Of a DNA stretch of 64,000 bases, positions 24,344 to 36,099 are shown one piece after another. Both the position numbers and the translations under genes were made by a program. Location of the stretch: the NCBI GenBank assembly GCA_021613375.1, contig CM038703.1:17167694-17231693 (forward strand). Direction: 5' to 3'. The notes under the pieces are model-generated. The model searched no databases. It was not told the origin of the DNA and saw nothing but the letters and a program-made list of their open reading frames with translations. The stretch is from Megaleporinus macrocephalus (taxonomy: Eukaryota; Chordata; Actinopteri; Characiformes; Anostomidae). Every line of letters starts with the position of its first letter. The stretch's first letter is position 1.

Positions 24344-27300
24344 CATGTCTATCATAACAGCAAATGATCAGTTATCATCTATTCATTAATTTCTTCATTT
24401 ATCACACACTTATCCATCACCCAGTCATTTTCAAACAACATCCCAAAAGTCTGGACTTTTCAAACAAGTCTGGATTTTAGTCTGGATCAACTTCAGACTG
24501 CTGCATTGTTTTCACTCTGCCGTTGGGGGCCTCATTGGACGAACCTTGGTGAACACAACCCCAGTGCCTCCAGTGTGCAAGATTAAAAAGAAATGTAAGC
24601 AAGAGTGAACAAAGTAGGAGGAACAACTAAAGTGGGGTTAAATGCAGGACAAAAACAAGAAACCAGAATGTGATGCATGAACCTAACCAGAGCCTGACAA
24701 ATATTCAAGAAATAATGTCCGGGCCCAGTTTAAAATTAATGCCAGTAGTGGGGTCCGCTGAGTTCGGATGAATATTTCAAGCTCCACTGCAAGGAAAAGT
24801 TTTTCCTACAGGATTAAGGCGAAGAACGCTGTTAGTTCTCCAGAGCAGCGCAGAGGAGTTCCGGCCTTTGATGGAAGCCTAAGCAGAGTGAGAACCAACA
24901 CTCCTCAGATGCACCAGCTTAATACTTGAACATGCAAATACTGTATCTTTCAAAATAGGTCACATAAATCACAACGTGTTGCTGTTATATTTTATAGGTC
25001 TGAGCTTTCAAGCTCCAGGGTTGTCAGACATTTAAAACGTGGCCACCCATCACCCGTCATGCAGGGCTTCTGCTCATGATGCTCTGGGGGTTTGAAACAG
25101 ACGTGGGCCAAGGCCAAGCAGACCGTTCATATGAACGGAGCCGTTTATCAACCAAACATATTTGTGTGATAGGGCTCCCATACAAAAACTTTGTACTTAC
25201 CAGCATTTCAGTGACTTCTCATGAAAACCGCGCAGACTGGCCAAAAGATTTCCCTCCGTTTTTGGGTCAAAAGGGGGGAAAAACTCAAAATTCGAATGCC
25301 ATGTGTAACGTCAACATGAAAGTAAATAAATATATAACACATGCACTGCGCTGAAAGCGGCTCCATCCCTTGGGCTGACAGGACCTTCTTATTACTACAG
25401 ACATTTATGGGCCCTCACAAACCAAATGGAGGTGGAAAGATGAGGAAATGGAGCCCAAGTGTATTATGAGCGGCCCGGCACTAAAAAAAGCAGAGTTTCT
25501 CAGCCGGAGAACACAAAGCCGGTCTGAGCGGCCTGATGGCGTCAGCATTGGCGATGTGTCTTTTATTGCTCATACGCAGTGAGGTCACACGAGTGTGACA
25601 CGTTTCTGTGAGGCCCTTTAAACACCTAAGAGAATTAAAACCATTAGCCTTACAGCCGAGCACGCAACACATGACAGATCAACACGTCTTTGCCCAATAG
25701 GCTCCGTATTTGCTTTGTGATTTTAGAGGCCATATATCAGCCGTCACCTGTCTAGAATGCTAACTTTGCAAAAAAACAGATCCAGTCATCATCTGCACTC
25801 GGCTGACGGAGGAGAAGTGCTGAAGAGAGCTAAACAAGCTCTTACTAGGGTTAATATTTCTACACTTTAGGGTTTTCAGAAAAAAGACCCTTAATTTGTC
25901 AATATGTATCTGTTCTAAGTGATTTTCAGTTTAATAAAATAAGCTGATCTGGTGTCAGTCTAATATTAAAAACATGCATTCTACCAAACCTCCACAAATG
26001 ACGCATGTCCTTTCGCTGCAGAAGGTTAAAGGTCACAGGCTTGACCCCGAGGCCGGAGGACAGAAGAACCTTTGCGGTTTCTTGAGTATAGGTGTCAGAC
26101 CACTGTCTATATACGTGTCACACGCTGATGACACAATTAGTGAGTAAAAATAAATGAAAACTGATTTGGCAAAAAAGCAACAAAGGCACCGACACATGGC
26201 GCATGACCTGCTGACCTCCAGTCTGACTGTCTAACAAGCCTGGCTGCTTGTATTTGTTGATCTTAGTTCTCTAACAGTTTACAGAACATGAGACTGGTTA
26301 GAGTGAGCATTTCCTAGTTTTCACAGATGTGCAAGCACACAGTTGTGTTAAATGTCTCTTTAACTCCTTGTGATATGGGGCCCTCAGTGTACTCTCTCAT
26401 AAGCATTTATTTGTTTTATAAATTGTTTATTCATCCTTTAAAGCTGGTGCATAAACATGGTTGTTTCCACTGTTTAATCTGCTCTTCTCCATTAATCTCG
26501 TGACTTCTCAGGGCTGTTGTATTTTCTTTGGTATAGATTATATATTATGTGCTATTTTTAAATAATCGCTGTGTCCAAAATCTTAAAGTTCTTAATCACT
26601 ACATTAGAAAATCTGGATCACTATTTTAGGGTCAGGATTTGTGATGGTAGTAAATAATTTTGGATTCTACGGTTTGAACACTACTGGGCGACAGCAGATT
26701 TCATTACATAAACACTATACACACCATCCCAAATCCAGCTTAACTGCTGAGTTAAACACGTGTGAGTAGCATCTTAGAAAGCAACATGGTACAAAGTTGT
26801 TGGAGGACTCTGTTGTTGGAGGGCTCTGTAGTGGCTGCATTATCATTAGCAGCTGCTTATGTCATTTATTAGGTAGTATGGAAACTCTTTACTGTCGGCT
26901 ACTGTTCATAAGGCTACATTTGATAACTGACATAAGCCTACATAAATGTTTTTACAGAGCTCATTCACTGTAAAACTCAAACTTAGCTAGAGCATCGATG
27001 ATTAAATCATGGAGAAAACTTCATATATTTTTTTTTTTACAGTAATAGAAAACACACTTACATAAAAAATGTAACATGGGCATCCATGCACACTCTTTCT
27101 AGGGGCAATCACAAATTTCTCAAAATGGGAGAGATCCTCAGTTTAAAAGGTAGAGATATTACAACAGTTCTCGTATAAATGATTGCAAAGAATTCACTTT
27201 ATATAATATCTTTTCAAATAAGTGTTTAATTACTTCTTAATAAGACATGCAAAATGATAATGTAACTACTGCTGATGTATTTACTGTTAAAGATGGATTA

Positions 27301-27564
27301 TAATTGAATAGCGTCTGTAAAAACACGTGTGTATCAACTTCATTTGTGTAAAAACACAAGTGAATTTTGATTGTTGTAAGAGTATATTGCTGCTGTTGGG
27401 GCAAAAAACCCTTGTATCCCAATTTTCAGTTTTTGGAGAAACTGGTGCCTGTGTGCTGAACATTTTGTGTGAATGTCATAAGAAATTGAGAAAATGAAAA
27501 GGCCAAAAATACGATAAAAAGATGTCTGGTTACATTGACTTAAGTTGACTTTAAAAAAAAGTAG
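24344..27564. other. Intergenic; unique island at about 25,000-25,860
   Basis: About 25000-25860 is GC-balanced and unique-looking, with many CpGs and no repeat signature; it is a candidate conserved element. A 92-codon frame at 25076-25354 lacks a domain. The rest (24.3-25.0 and 25.9-27.56 kb) shows nothing recognisable. Confidence 0.35.
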
Positions 27565-27866
27565 CAGCACGGTGGTGTATGGGTTAGCACTGTCGCCCCA
27601 CAGCAAAACGATCCAGGTTTAATTCCTGTTCTGTGTGGAGTGTGCATGTTCTCCCCGTACTTAAGTGGGTTTCCTCTGGGTACTCGGGTTTCCTCCCACA
27701 GTCCAATGCATGTTAGGTTGATTGGTCACTCTAAATTGCCTGTAGGTGTGAGTGTGGGCATGAGTGAATGTTGGCCATGCAATGTACTGGTGAACTGTCC
27801 ATGGTGTACCCTGCCTTCACCCAATGATGCTGATGGATGGATGGATGGATGGATGGATGGATGGAT
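27565..27866 (+). mobile_element. tRNA-headed SINE-like repeat with (ATGG)n tail, copy 1
   Basis: It begins with a tRNA-like promoter (agcacggtggtgtatgggttagc as A-box region; B-box-like gatccaggtttaattcc). The body shares blocks with the copy at 34376, such as cactctaaattgcctgtagg, gtgaactgtccatggtgta and ttggccatgc. It ends in an ATGG tail (27833-27866). This is a very common fish repeat. Confidence 0.85.
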
Positions 27867-28215
27867 AGATAAAAGAAAACTATGTTATAATTTTAGAGTT
27901 ACTGCTGTTTTGTTTCAACAGCAGCATTATTTCCGCTTATGTCGTTGCACACGTAACTGAGTGAACTGCTGATTTTCCAAACAGCGAACACTGGAAATGA
28001 CAACTTTCCACACATTAAGCCAGCGGTAGTATGCATTTGTTGTGATATGGTAACTAAAGATTCTGGCTATAAACTATTCGGTAATGAGATGGTACTTAAA
28101 TAGTATCAACGGATGTCCAGGTATGTAAATGTGAGCAGTTCCTGTGTAGTTGTAATGTAGATACAGTGACATTACAGGTTCTAGACATTGCTTTTGGGGT
28201 ATTATAATACATATG

Positions 28216-28559
28216 TGTCAGGCTGGGTCGAGCTGAAGCAGGAGCAGACGAAAGCAGGAAAGCTTTTAGACGACAATGGGATTTTAATAAGGCAACAAAA
28301 CGAAAGGCAAACAGACGGATTACAAGGACAGAGTTATCACAACAATGACTGACAAAGACAGACTGCAAACAAAGTGTATAAGTAACACAGGATAACAAGA
28401 GGCAACAGGTGACGGGACTAAACACTAATAGGGAACAGGTGAATGAGGCGGGGCAAGGGCGGAGACACAGGAGCACATGACAACACGAGAAACGTAAACA
28501 GAAGCACATGGAACAGACAGAACGTAAACAGACAGACGAGAACAGGCAGGGCTTGACAG
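28216..28559 (-). mobile_element. Solo-LTR/TRIM-like dispersed repeat, copy 1
   Basis: The unit starts TGTCAGGCTGGG and ends GGGCTTGACA, so it has the TG...CA form of an LTR with short inverted ends. Flanks give atatg and gtatg, a four-of-five match for a 5-bp duplication. On the minus strand a TTATTAAAATC stretch sits where a poly(A) signal might be. The block gaaacgtaaacagaagcaca recurs in the 61.4-61.8 kb copy. No coding sequence. The 137-codon minus frame is T/C-rich and not conserved. Confidence 0.55.
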
Positions 28560-30559
28560 TATGTAGTAAACATTTGCATTAAAGCTACTTTCAAAAGATA
28601 TGTGTACATTTACTGTTTATCTAAATACATACGTCTTACTACAGCCAGAAAAAAATACTGTTGGAAAAACAGAACCACACACCATTTTGTATATGTAATT
28701 AAAGTAATTAACATGCTATAGGAACTTTAAGTACATATGTGTATTTATGTAAGCTGCCCTATTCCAACTAATCCATTTATAAAGGTGAACACATCACCAG
28801 TAGTTACATTGTTGTTGTATATATTATTATATAAGTGTTATAACAGATGCTTAAACCGTAAAGTGGGACCAGATTTTGGAGACTTAGAACAGTAGAGAAC
28901 ATCAGATTTAACTATATTTGACACACAGAATTGGGCTAAAGTACACCATACAGCAAAAAAAGACAGCTTAGCTTGTTTATATTATTGATAACACTCGTGA
29001 CATTCTTTCTATACGTATAACGATTTACGTCCTGTGTAAAAGTCAAGAGCACCCTTTTCGATACATCCTGAACAGCTTTTAGGACATATTAGAATTTATA
29101 TTTTCACAGAATTGGTTGCAAGCCAGGTTGTTGAATTTCAAAAGGTTCAATCTAGCCATTAAAAAAAGCAAAAAATTGAGGAACTTTTGTAAGCTGCAGC
29201 CAAATGCAGAGCAGTGATCCTGAAGGTGAGATGTTTAGTCTTATACTGAAGCAATCTACATGCCAGGAGGTTTAGGGTGGACAAAAAAAACACAGCATTA
29301 TTAGAATTACAATTAAATAAACAGAAGAGTGAGGCTCGAGTGAAGTCAGCCAAAAATCAGTGTATATGGCTGTGTTTGTTACCATGACAAACCTGTGGGC
29401 CTGCGCCAGCGCTCCCCAAGGCCCAGGGAACGCATAATTGTGGTCTTAGGCTTTATTTGCACAGTGCAACACCTCCCTATTCCTACATGCCTTACAAAAC
29501 AGATCCAGCTAATGGTCCATGATGATCTTTTTTCATCACATGGCTCGCTGCGGCTACATCGAAGAGTGTAACTGTTGAGTCCCAGCACTCGTCTAAAAGA
29601 AATGAAACGAAATTAGATTCAGATTAATGACGGATCCTGGCCTCTACTGAGTGAGCTGCTTACGAGAATTCACCCGAATGATTCTTCAGGTCATGGGTGA
29701 GCTCTCCCCAAATAGAGTGCTAGTAAAAGGGTGAAAGGCCGCGACTACCGCCTTCTCTGTTTATCACTCCCAGGTCTGCGTCAGGTTTAGAAAACACAAG
29801 CTCGTCTTTGAAGTGAGGGAAACTCTCGAGTCGTGGCGGAATCCGAGAAATGCAGGGAAGCCGCTCTCGTTCTTTCTCACTCTCGCCTTCAGCCAACGTC
29901 CACAGCGCCAAGGGGCCGAGCGGGTGACTGATTAACGGGTCGGAGGTGCTGTTAATGCACATTTTGGAGCACGCTGACTAAACACTCGCCTCTGTTTGTC
30001 TTGTTCTGTTTGAAAATATTTGCTCACATTGTCACTGAGCGGGGGGAACAGTGCCGGCTTTATGGGTTCCTCAAATGCAACTCAAAGCACAACATCGAAC
30101 CAAGAGCAGATGTGAAGCCTAACCAGCTAGGTCAACGATTTTGAACTTAGTCTGTAACTCTTACTAATGAGGCAGCTGCAGTGGAGACACTGTGCTCTTA
30201 AATAAAAGGCTTCTTTAAGGGTATATATATAGAACCATGACAACTCTTAGAAGCATTTGAAGGCTTGCATAGTTAAACGATTTTTTCCCATAGTGGAGAA
30301 CTGATACACAGATACACAGGAACAGCGTGTGGTGTAGTGATGAGGTTCCCTAAGCCCTACAGAGGCCGCCACATTTTCTGCTGTCGCCTCAGTGCCTGTT
30401 TCAAAGTTCTTGCTTCTTCATGTTCTGTATTTATTATCATTTTTTTTATTTTAAATAATACATTGCAGTGATTACTATTACAAAAATTTGGGTTCTTAAA
30501 CACAAAATAGTTATCTGGCACTGGTGTTCTACAAATGTATGCTATCTATTGGGGGGTTC
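28560..30559. other. Intergenic; unique island at about 29,360-30,130
   Basis: From about 29360 to 30130 the DNA is GC-balanced, CpG-containing and without repeat signature; it is a candidate conserved non-coding element. Small ORFs on the minus strand (69 and 80 codons) show no domain. The flanks are AT-rich and featureless. Confidence 0.35.
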
Positions 30560-31255
30560 TATTTGTAACTAAATTAGAAGTTGGTCTATGTGGGCGTAAA
30601 CCGCTTGATACAGCTCCGGAAGAGCGACATCTGAAAAGTATTTCCTACTAGGAGCGGCAGAGCATGGATCCAGGTGGAATCTCTTTGGCTGTTGCTGCTG
30701 CTGTACGGTTCGTACCGGTCAGATCTGGTCTGCACGGTGTACTGGGTTATTTGTTTTGTTGCTAGCTGCGCGTGCTAGCTCTGCTGTTTACTGATACTCA
30801 CTGTATTTAGCTGCGTGGTGTACGCGCCGTATCAGATTAGTAGAGTTAAATGTCTTTGTCTTGGTTCCCAAACGAAACACGTTGATTTCACTAATTTACA
30901 GATGTTACTGCCCTGGATGACAGTCACATACACAGACAGACGACGTTTTCTATCCGCACATGTGAGTTAACGTCGTAAACTTTTCTCGCAAGGCCGCTGC
31001 TTTAGTCAGTCTGATGAAAATGAAAGGGTGTGTATTTCCACCTAGCGGTTCAGATAAGAATTGCAGGGAGCTGCACGGAGGGCTCCTCTTCCTGGATGAA
31101 ACGCTAGCTGGAAATACAGAAATAAGGCTCAGTTGTTTAACATCATCGATCAGCTCTCGAGATCGGCTAAATTAGAGAAATATCAGCCGGTCGCCGATCA
31201 CATATTTTGATTAAAAATCGGCCGATACTGATACATGGCCGGTCGATCTCTAATA
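30560..31255. mobile_element. GC-rich segment ending in an hAT-type terminus
   Basis: The segment is CpG-rich compared with its flanks. The right part contains aaatcggccgatactgatac and ends tggccggtcgatctctaata. Such 'cggccgata...gatctcta' phrases are frequent at the ends of fish hAT-like repeats. No matching left end was found, so the start is approximate and the GC-rich part may be separate, unique DNA. Confidence 0.3.
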
Positions 31256-31261
31256 ACAACT

Positions 31262-31396
31262 GCTGCAACATTTAGGGTAGACCAGGAAAATTTAAACCAG
31301 AAGTTGGTAAAGAAGAACTAAGAATAAGAATACTAATGGCAGATACAAACGCTGCACTGTTTAAGGCAGAACAAGAGAATTTGAATAAGAAGCTGA
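31262..31396 (+). repeat. 'Ttaagg-gaac' module repeat, locus 1 (two units)
   Basis: Two related units: aacatttagggtagaccagg...agaagttgg (31267-31306) and actgtttaaggcagaacaag...agaagctg (31356-31393). The same module recurs at 37283-37503 and 56680-56779. This locus ends about 190 bp before the polypyrimidine array. Confidence 0.55.
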
Positions 31397-31582
31397 CTCA
31401 TAGTAAAGGTAATGCTAGTAATAGAATTTTTGGTATATAGATTTAAACTGTCAGAATATCTTACCTGGAGTTTTATAAACAGAGCAACTTATAAATATGC
31501 AGAACAGGAGGACATTACAACACATCTGTTTACAAGGTCCAACAAGATCACATGCCACTTAATTAAAGCCGTCACTGTATAT

Positions 31583-33730
31583 TTCTCCTTCACCTTTTCT
31601 TCCTCTGTTTCTCCTTCACCTTTATCCCTCTCCATTTCTCCCTCACCTTTCCCCCTCTCCATTTCTCCTTTACCTTTTCCCTCTCCATTTTCTCTCTTTC
31701 TTTTTCCCTCTCCATTTCTCCCTCATATTTTTCCCTTTCCATTTCTCCTTTACCTTTTCCCTCTCCATTTTCTCTTTCTATCTCCATTTCTCCATTTCTC
31801 CCTCACCTTTTCCCCTTTCCATTTCTCCTTTACCTTTTCCCTCTCCATTTTCTCTCTTTCTTTTTCCCTCTCCATTTCTCCCTCACCTTTTCCCCTTTCC
31901 ATTTCTCCTTTACCTTTTCCCTCTCCATTTTCTCTTTCTTTTTCCCTCTCCATTTCCCCCTCACCTATTCCCCTTTCCATTTCTCCCTTTCTTTTTCCCT
32001 CTCCATTTCTCCTTCACCTTTATCCCCCTGCATTTCTCCCTCACCTTTTCCCTCTCCATTTTCTCCCTTTCTTTTTCCCTCTCCATTTCTCCTTCACCTT
32101 TTCCCCTTTCCATTTCTCCTTTACCTTTTCCCTTTCCATTTTCTCTTTCTTTTTCCCTCTCCATTTCCCCCTCACCTATTCCCCTTTCCATTTCTCCTTT
32201 ACCTTTTCCCTCTCCATTTTCTCTTTCTTTTTCCCTCTCCATTTCTCCCTCACCTTTTCCCCTTTCCATTTCTCCTTCACCTTTTCCCTCTCCATTTTCT
32301 CTCTTTCTTTTTCTCTCCATTTCTCCTTCACCTTTTCCCCTTTCCATTTCTCCTTCACCTTTTCCCTCTTTCTTTTTCTCTCCATTTCTCCTTCACCTTT
32401 TCCCCTTTCCATTTCTCCTTCGCCTTTATCCCTCTCCATTTCTCCCTCACCTTTTCCCTCTCCATTTTCTCTTTCTTTTTCTATCTCCATTTCTCCCTCA
32501 CCTTTCCCCCTCTCCATTTCTCCTTTACCTTTTCCCTCTCCATTTTCTCTCTTTCTTTTTCCCTCTCCATTTCTCCTTCACCTTTTCCCCTTTCCATTTC
32601 TCCTTTACCTTTTCCCTTTCCATTTTCTCTCTTTCTTTATCCCTCTGCATTTCTCCTTCATCTTTTCCCCTTTCCATTTCTCCTTCACCTTTATCCCTCT
32701 CCATTTCTCCCTCACCTTTTCCCCTTTCCATTTCTCCTTCACCTTTATCCCTCTCCATTTCTCCTTTACCTTTTCCCTCTGCATTTTCTCTCTTTCTTTT
32801 TCCCTCTCCATTTCTCCTTCACCTTTCCACCTTTCCATTTCTTCTTCACCTTTATCCCTCTCCATTTCTCCCTCACCTTTTCCCTTTCCATTTCTCCCTT
32901 TCTTTTTCCCTCTCCATTTCTCCTTCACCTTTATCCCCCTGCATTTCTCCCTCACCTTTTCCCTCTCCATTTTCTCCCTTTCTTTTTCCCTCTCCATTTC
33001 TCCTTCACCTTTATCCCTCTGCATTTCTCCCTCACCTTTTCCCTCTCCATTTTCTCCCTTTCTTTTTCTCTCTCCATTTCTCCCTCACCTTTTCCCTTTC
33101 CATTTCTCCCTTTCTTTTTCCCTCTCCATTTCTCCTTCACCTTTTCCCTTTCCATTTCTCCCTTTCTTTTTCCCTCTCCATTTCTCCTTCACCTTTATCC
33201 CTCTGCATTTCTCCCTCACCTTTTCCCTCTCCATTTTCTCCCTTTCTTTTTCCCTCTCCATTTCTCCCTCACCTTTTCCCTTTCCATTTCTCCCTTTCTT
33301 TTTCCCTCTCCATTTCTCCTTCACCTTTATCCCTCTGCATTTCTCCCTCACCTTTTCCCTCTCCATTTTCTCCCTTTCTTTTTCCCTCTCCATTTCTCCT
33401 TCACCTTTATCCCTCTGCATTTCTCCCTCACCTTTTCCCTCTCCATTTTCTCCCTTTCTTTTTCCCTCTCCATTTCTTCTTCACCTTTTCCCTCTCCATT
33501 TTCTCTCTTTCTTTTTCCCTCTCCATTTCTTCTTCAACTTTTCCCTCTCCATTTTCTCTCCATTTCTTTTTCACATTTTCTCTCTCCATTTCTCCCTCAC
33601 CTTTTCCTTCTTAATTTCTCCTTCACCTTTATCCCTCCCCATTTCTCCTTCACTTATTCCCTATCTATTTCTCCTTCACCTTCTCTCTCCATTTCTCCTT
33701 CGACTTTTCCCTCTCCATTCCTCCCATGTT
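31583..33730. repeat. Polypyrimidine satellite, ~2.1 kb, with higher-order units
   Basis: The plus strand is almost pure C/T except for the A in 'ccattt', 'cacc' and 'tatcc', built of ~26-27-bp modules such as ctctccatttctccttcacc(ttttcc) and ctctccattttctcc(ctttctttttcc). The marker ttatccctctgcat recurs at 32931, 33011, 33195, 33327 and 33407, giving spacings 80, 184, 132 and 80, which equal 80 plus 0, 2, 1 and 0 times 52. Pyrimidine-only codons cannot form stops, so a 779-codon plus frame (31412-33751) and several Lys/Glu-rich minus frames of 65-139 codons stay open. They are not genes: unit lengths are not multiples of three and the peptide changes phase along the array. Confidence 0.95.
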
Positions 33731-34189
33731 TACTCTGATTGTTCCATATAATGCAGTTCTATTCATTTATTTTGAAATGCTAGCTTTTAACAACGGTTGA
33801 ACCTGCTGTTGGCTCACGAACATTTAAACAAAATTACCGCTGCTGTCACGGTCATAGCTGATGAACTTTGGCTCTATTTTAGCAAAGAAAAACACAAGCG
33901 GTCATCTCAGATTCTGTTCTGGGATTCCCTGTTTAATGCTGTAGATGTTTTAGCTAATAAATGATAGGTGAGATCAGCCGGACTCTGAGTGAGCTATTGT
34001 GCAATAAGAAGTATACAATACATCTCAGACTCATGTATGTGTGTACTCCGCCCTTGTGTTCTCACAAGTTGCAAGGTAACTTGTCAAAACAGTTCTTCAC
34101 AAGAACACAGGTCCGTTCTTTGTGTTCCTGGTATTAAAAATGCCCAGGGACTTATATAATAGTAGCACTTCCCATGTGGCGCTTCATAG
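33731..34189. other. Intergenic, nothing recognised
   Basis: AT-rich sequence between the satellite and the LINE. No supported feature. Confidence 0.5.
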
Positions 34190-34375
34190 AATCTATGTTT
34201 TAAAAGGAACCATATACAACAAGATTTCCATCAAAGAATGCATCACAAATTGAAAAAGCGTCTTCCTACAAGTACTTGGGTATTTGCTTGGATGATTAGC
34301 TTTCATTCAGAGTACATATTGAAGAAACTTTGGAGAAACATATTGAAGAATTCAATTTTTTCTATCGTAATAAGA

Positions 34376-34678
34376 GCTGGCACAGTGGTGTAGTGGTTAG
34401 CACTGTCACCTCACAGCAATACGATCCGGGCTCGATTCCCAGTCCGGGCCGTTCTGAGTTTGCATATTCTCCTCGTGCTTGAGTGGGTTTCCTCCAAAGA
34501 CATGCATGATAGGTTGATCAGTCACTCTAAATTGCCTGTAGGTGTGAGTGTTGGCCATGCGATGGACTGGTGAACTGTCCATGGTGTACGCTGTCTTCGC
34601 CTGATGACGCTGGGATTGGCTTCCGGCCCCCCGTGACCCCGACTAGCGTGATTAAGCAGCAGAAAATGGATGGATATT
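34376..34678 (+). mobile_element. tRNA-headed SINE-like repeat, copy 2, nested in the LINE
   Basis: Same family as 27565-27866: gtggtgtagtggttagc, gatccgggctcgattccc (a good B box), cactctaaattgcctgtagg and an aaaatggatggat end. It is flanked by a perfect 9-bp duplication gtaataaga (34367-34375 and 34679-34687), which proves insertion into the LINE. Confidence 0.92.
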
Positions 34679-34822
34679 GTAATAAGACATCTTCCAGCTC
34701 GAAAAACACTTGTACAAGTTACATTTTTAAGTGTTTTAGCTTATAGGGACATGATTTATATGCATGCTGACTCCTCTTTACTGTGTCAGTTAGAGCCAGT
34801 GTTCCACTCCTTACCTTTTATA

Positions 34823-35541
34823 CAGAGATGTCAAGTAATGAAGTACAAAAACTTTGTTACCTTACTTAAGTAGAGATTTTGGTTATTTAAACTTTACTGG
34901 AGTAATTATTTTTCAGCTGACTTTTTACTTCTACTCCTTACATTTACACACCATTATCTGTACTTTCTACTCCTTACTTTTTAAACATAGCCTCGTTACT
35001 TCTATTTCATTTCAGCTTGCTTTCATTCATGTACATTTATATTCCAGTAAAGATTATTGATAACATGTCTTTCACCATTACAATATTTATAGGCAACTAG
35101 TCATCATATCTTCCGCTCCATGAAACACATGTTTGTACACAGATATGCTTCTTTAATATATTTACATTGTATTAAAATACATTCACTTTCAAAGGGCATA
35201 TATGCGTCTGAAACAGGAAGCCTAGCGCATCCCAAATTTATCAACATTAACATTTTAATATAACATTATAGTCATTATGGCTTTTAGAAGAATGTTTTTT
35301 GGGGGGAGGTGGGCTAGTGCACTATAGACCCCTGTGGTGCAGCCTAAGCTTTTATCCTTAATGGCATTTTTTCCCCTTAAATTACTTTTACTTTCATACT
35401 TTAAGTAGTTTTGAAAGCAGTACTTGTACACTATTAACTAAGCTTAAGTTGATACTTCAACTTCTACAGAAGTTTTTTTTTTTTACCATAGTATCTATGC
35501 TTCTACTTGAGTAATGAATATGAATACTTTTGACACCTTTG
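34823..35541. mobile_element. hAT MITE (719 bp) nested in the LINE
   Basis: It starts CAGAGATGTCAAGTA and ends, inverted, CAAAGGTGTCAAAAGTA. It is flanked by a perfect 8-bp duplication cttttata (34815-34822 and 35542-35549). The interior has the 'ttacttctactccttac' and 'tacttgagtaatgaat' phrases seen in an abundant fish hAT-type MITE. It has no transposase. Confidence 0.9.
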
Positions 35542-36099
35542 CTTTTATAACAAATTAATTGTCTAGCATGGATCACTGTGTACTTGGTTTCTAGGCCTTC
35601 ATTAAGTTTAAGGAGACAACGACATTGGTACATCTGAGTAATCTTCCAATATGTATCAATAATTGTTATAATTCCCGTTCTGCTAGAAAGCTGCTTTGTA
35701 AGGTACCTGAGATCAGCTTAGGACTAGGTAGAAAGTCTTGCTCTTATTTTGCCCCTTGGTCTTGAAATAACCTTCAGAATAAATTACAGCTTAATGATTT
35801 TGTCTCCTTGAGTGAGTTTAAAGATTTGTTAAAGAAGCCTGCAACTGCAACACTTAAGCTGGATTATTAAACCATTTTATTATTATGTATTTTACTTGTG
35901 TTTATTGTTTTATGTTTGTGTTGTCCAAATATGGGCATGTAAATTGTCTGAGGTCTGTCTGTTGTGTTTTATGTTCCTGTAGCTTGGCCAGGTCTCCCTC
36001 AAAAACAGAGATTTTAATCTCAAGGGACCTCCTGGTTAAATAAATAAATCAAATCCTGTGTTTAAGCAGTTCTTTAAGTAGTATTCACAGTTATATATA

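Larger units (their letters stand above)
34190..36050 (+). pseudogene. Rex1-like LINE, 3' part of reverse-transcriptase ORF and tail, interrupted twice
   Basis: Three pieces of one non-LTR retrotransposon remain: about 34190-34366, 34688-34814 and 35550-36050. The first encodes a YKYLGICLDD-like segment, the second RKTLVQVTFLSVLAYRDMIY, and the third YNSRSARKLLCKVPEISLG and later residues up to stop, all typical of the C-terminal part of Rex1/Babar (CR1-group) reverse transcriptases. The 3' UTR has the family's cttggccaggtctccctcaa and gggacctcctggttaaata signature and ends in (AAAT)n. Frameshifts and stops make it dead. A SINE (34376-34678) and an hAT MITE (34823-35541) split it. Confidence 0.85.

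Noticed and set aside
27565..27640. tRNA gene
   Set aside because: A- and B-box-like sequences belong to the SINE head, which does not fold as a complete tRNA and recurs at 34376 and 53456.
28096..28509. 137-codon minus-strand Cys/Leu-rich ORF
   Set aside because: Runs antisense through an LTR-like repeat whose second copy does not keep the frame.
31590..33420. Lys/Glu-rich minus-strand ORFs of 65-139 codons
   Set aside because: Reverse complement of the same polypyrimidine array.
31583..33730. CRISPR-like array (regular short repeats)
   Set aside because: Units are contiguous and diverged with no unique spacers, and the DNA is vertebrate.
31412..33751. 779-codon plus-strand ORF as a real Ser/Pro/Phe-rich protein
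   Set aside because: It is translated satellite DNA; pyrimidine-only codons cannot make stops and the repeat steps are not multiples of three.
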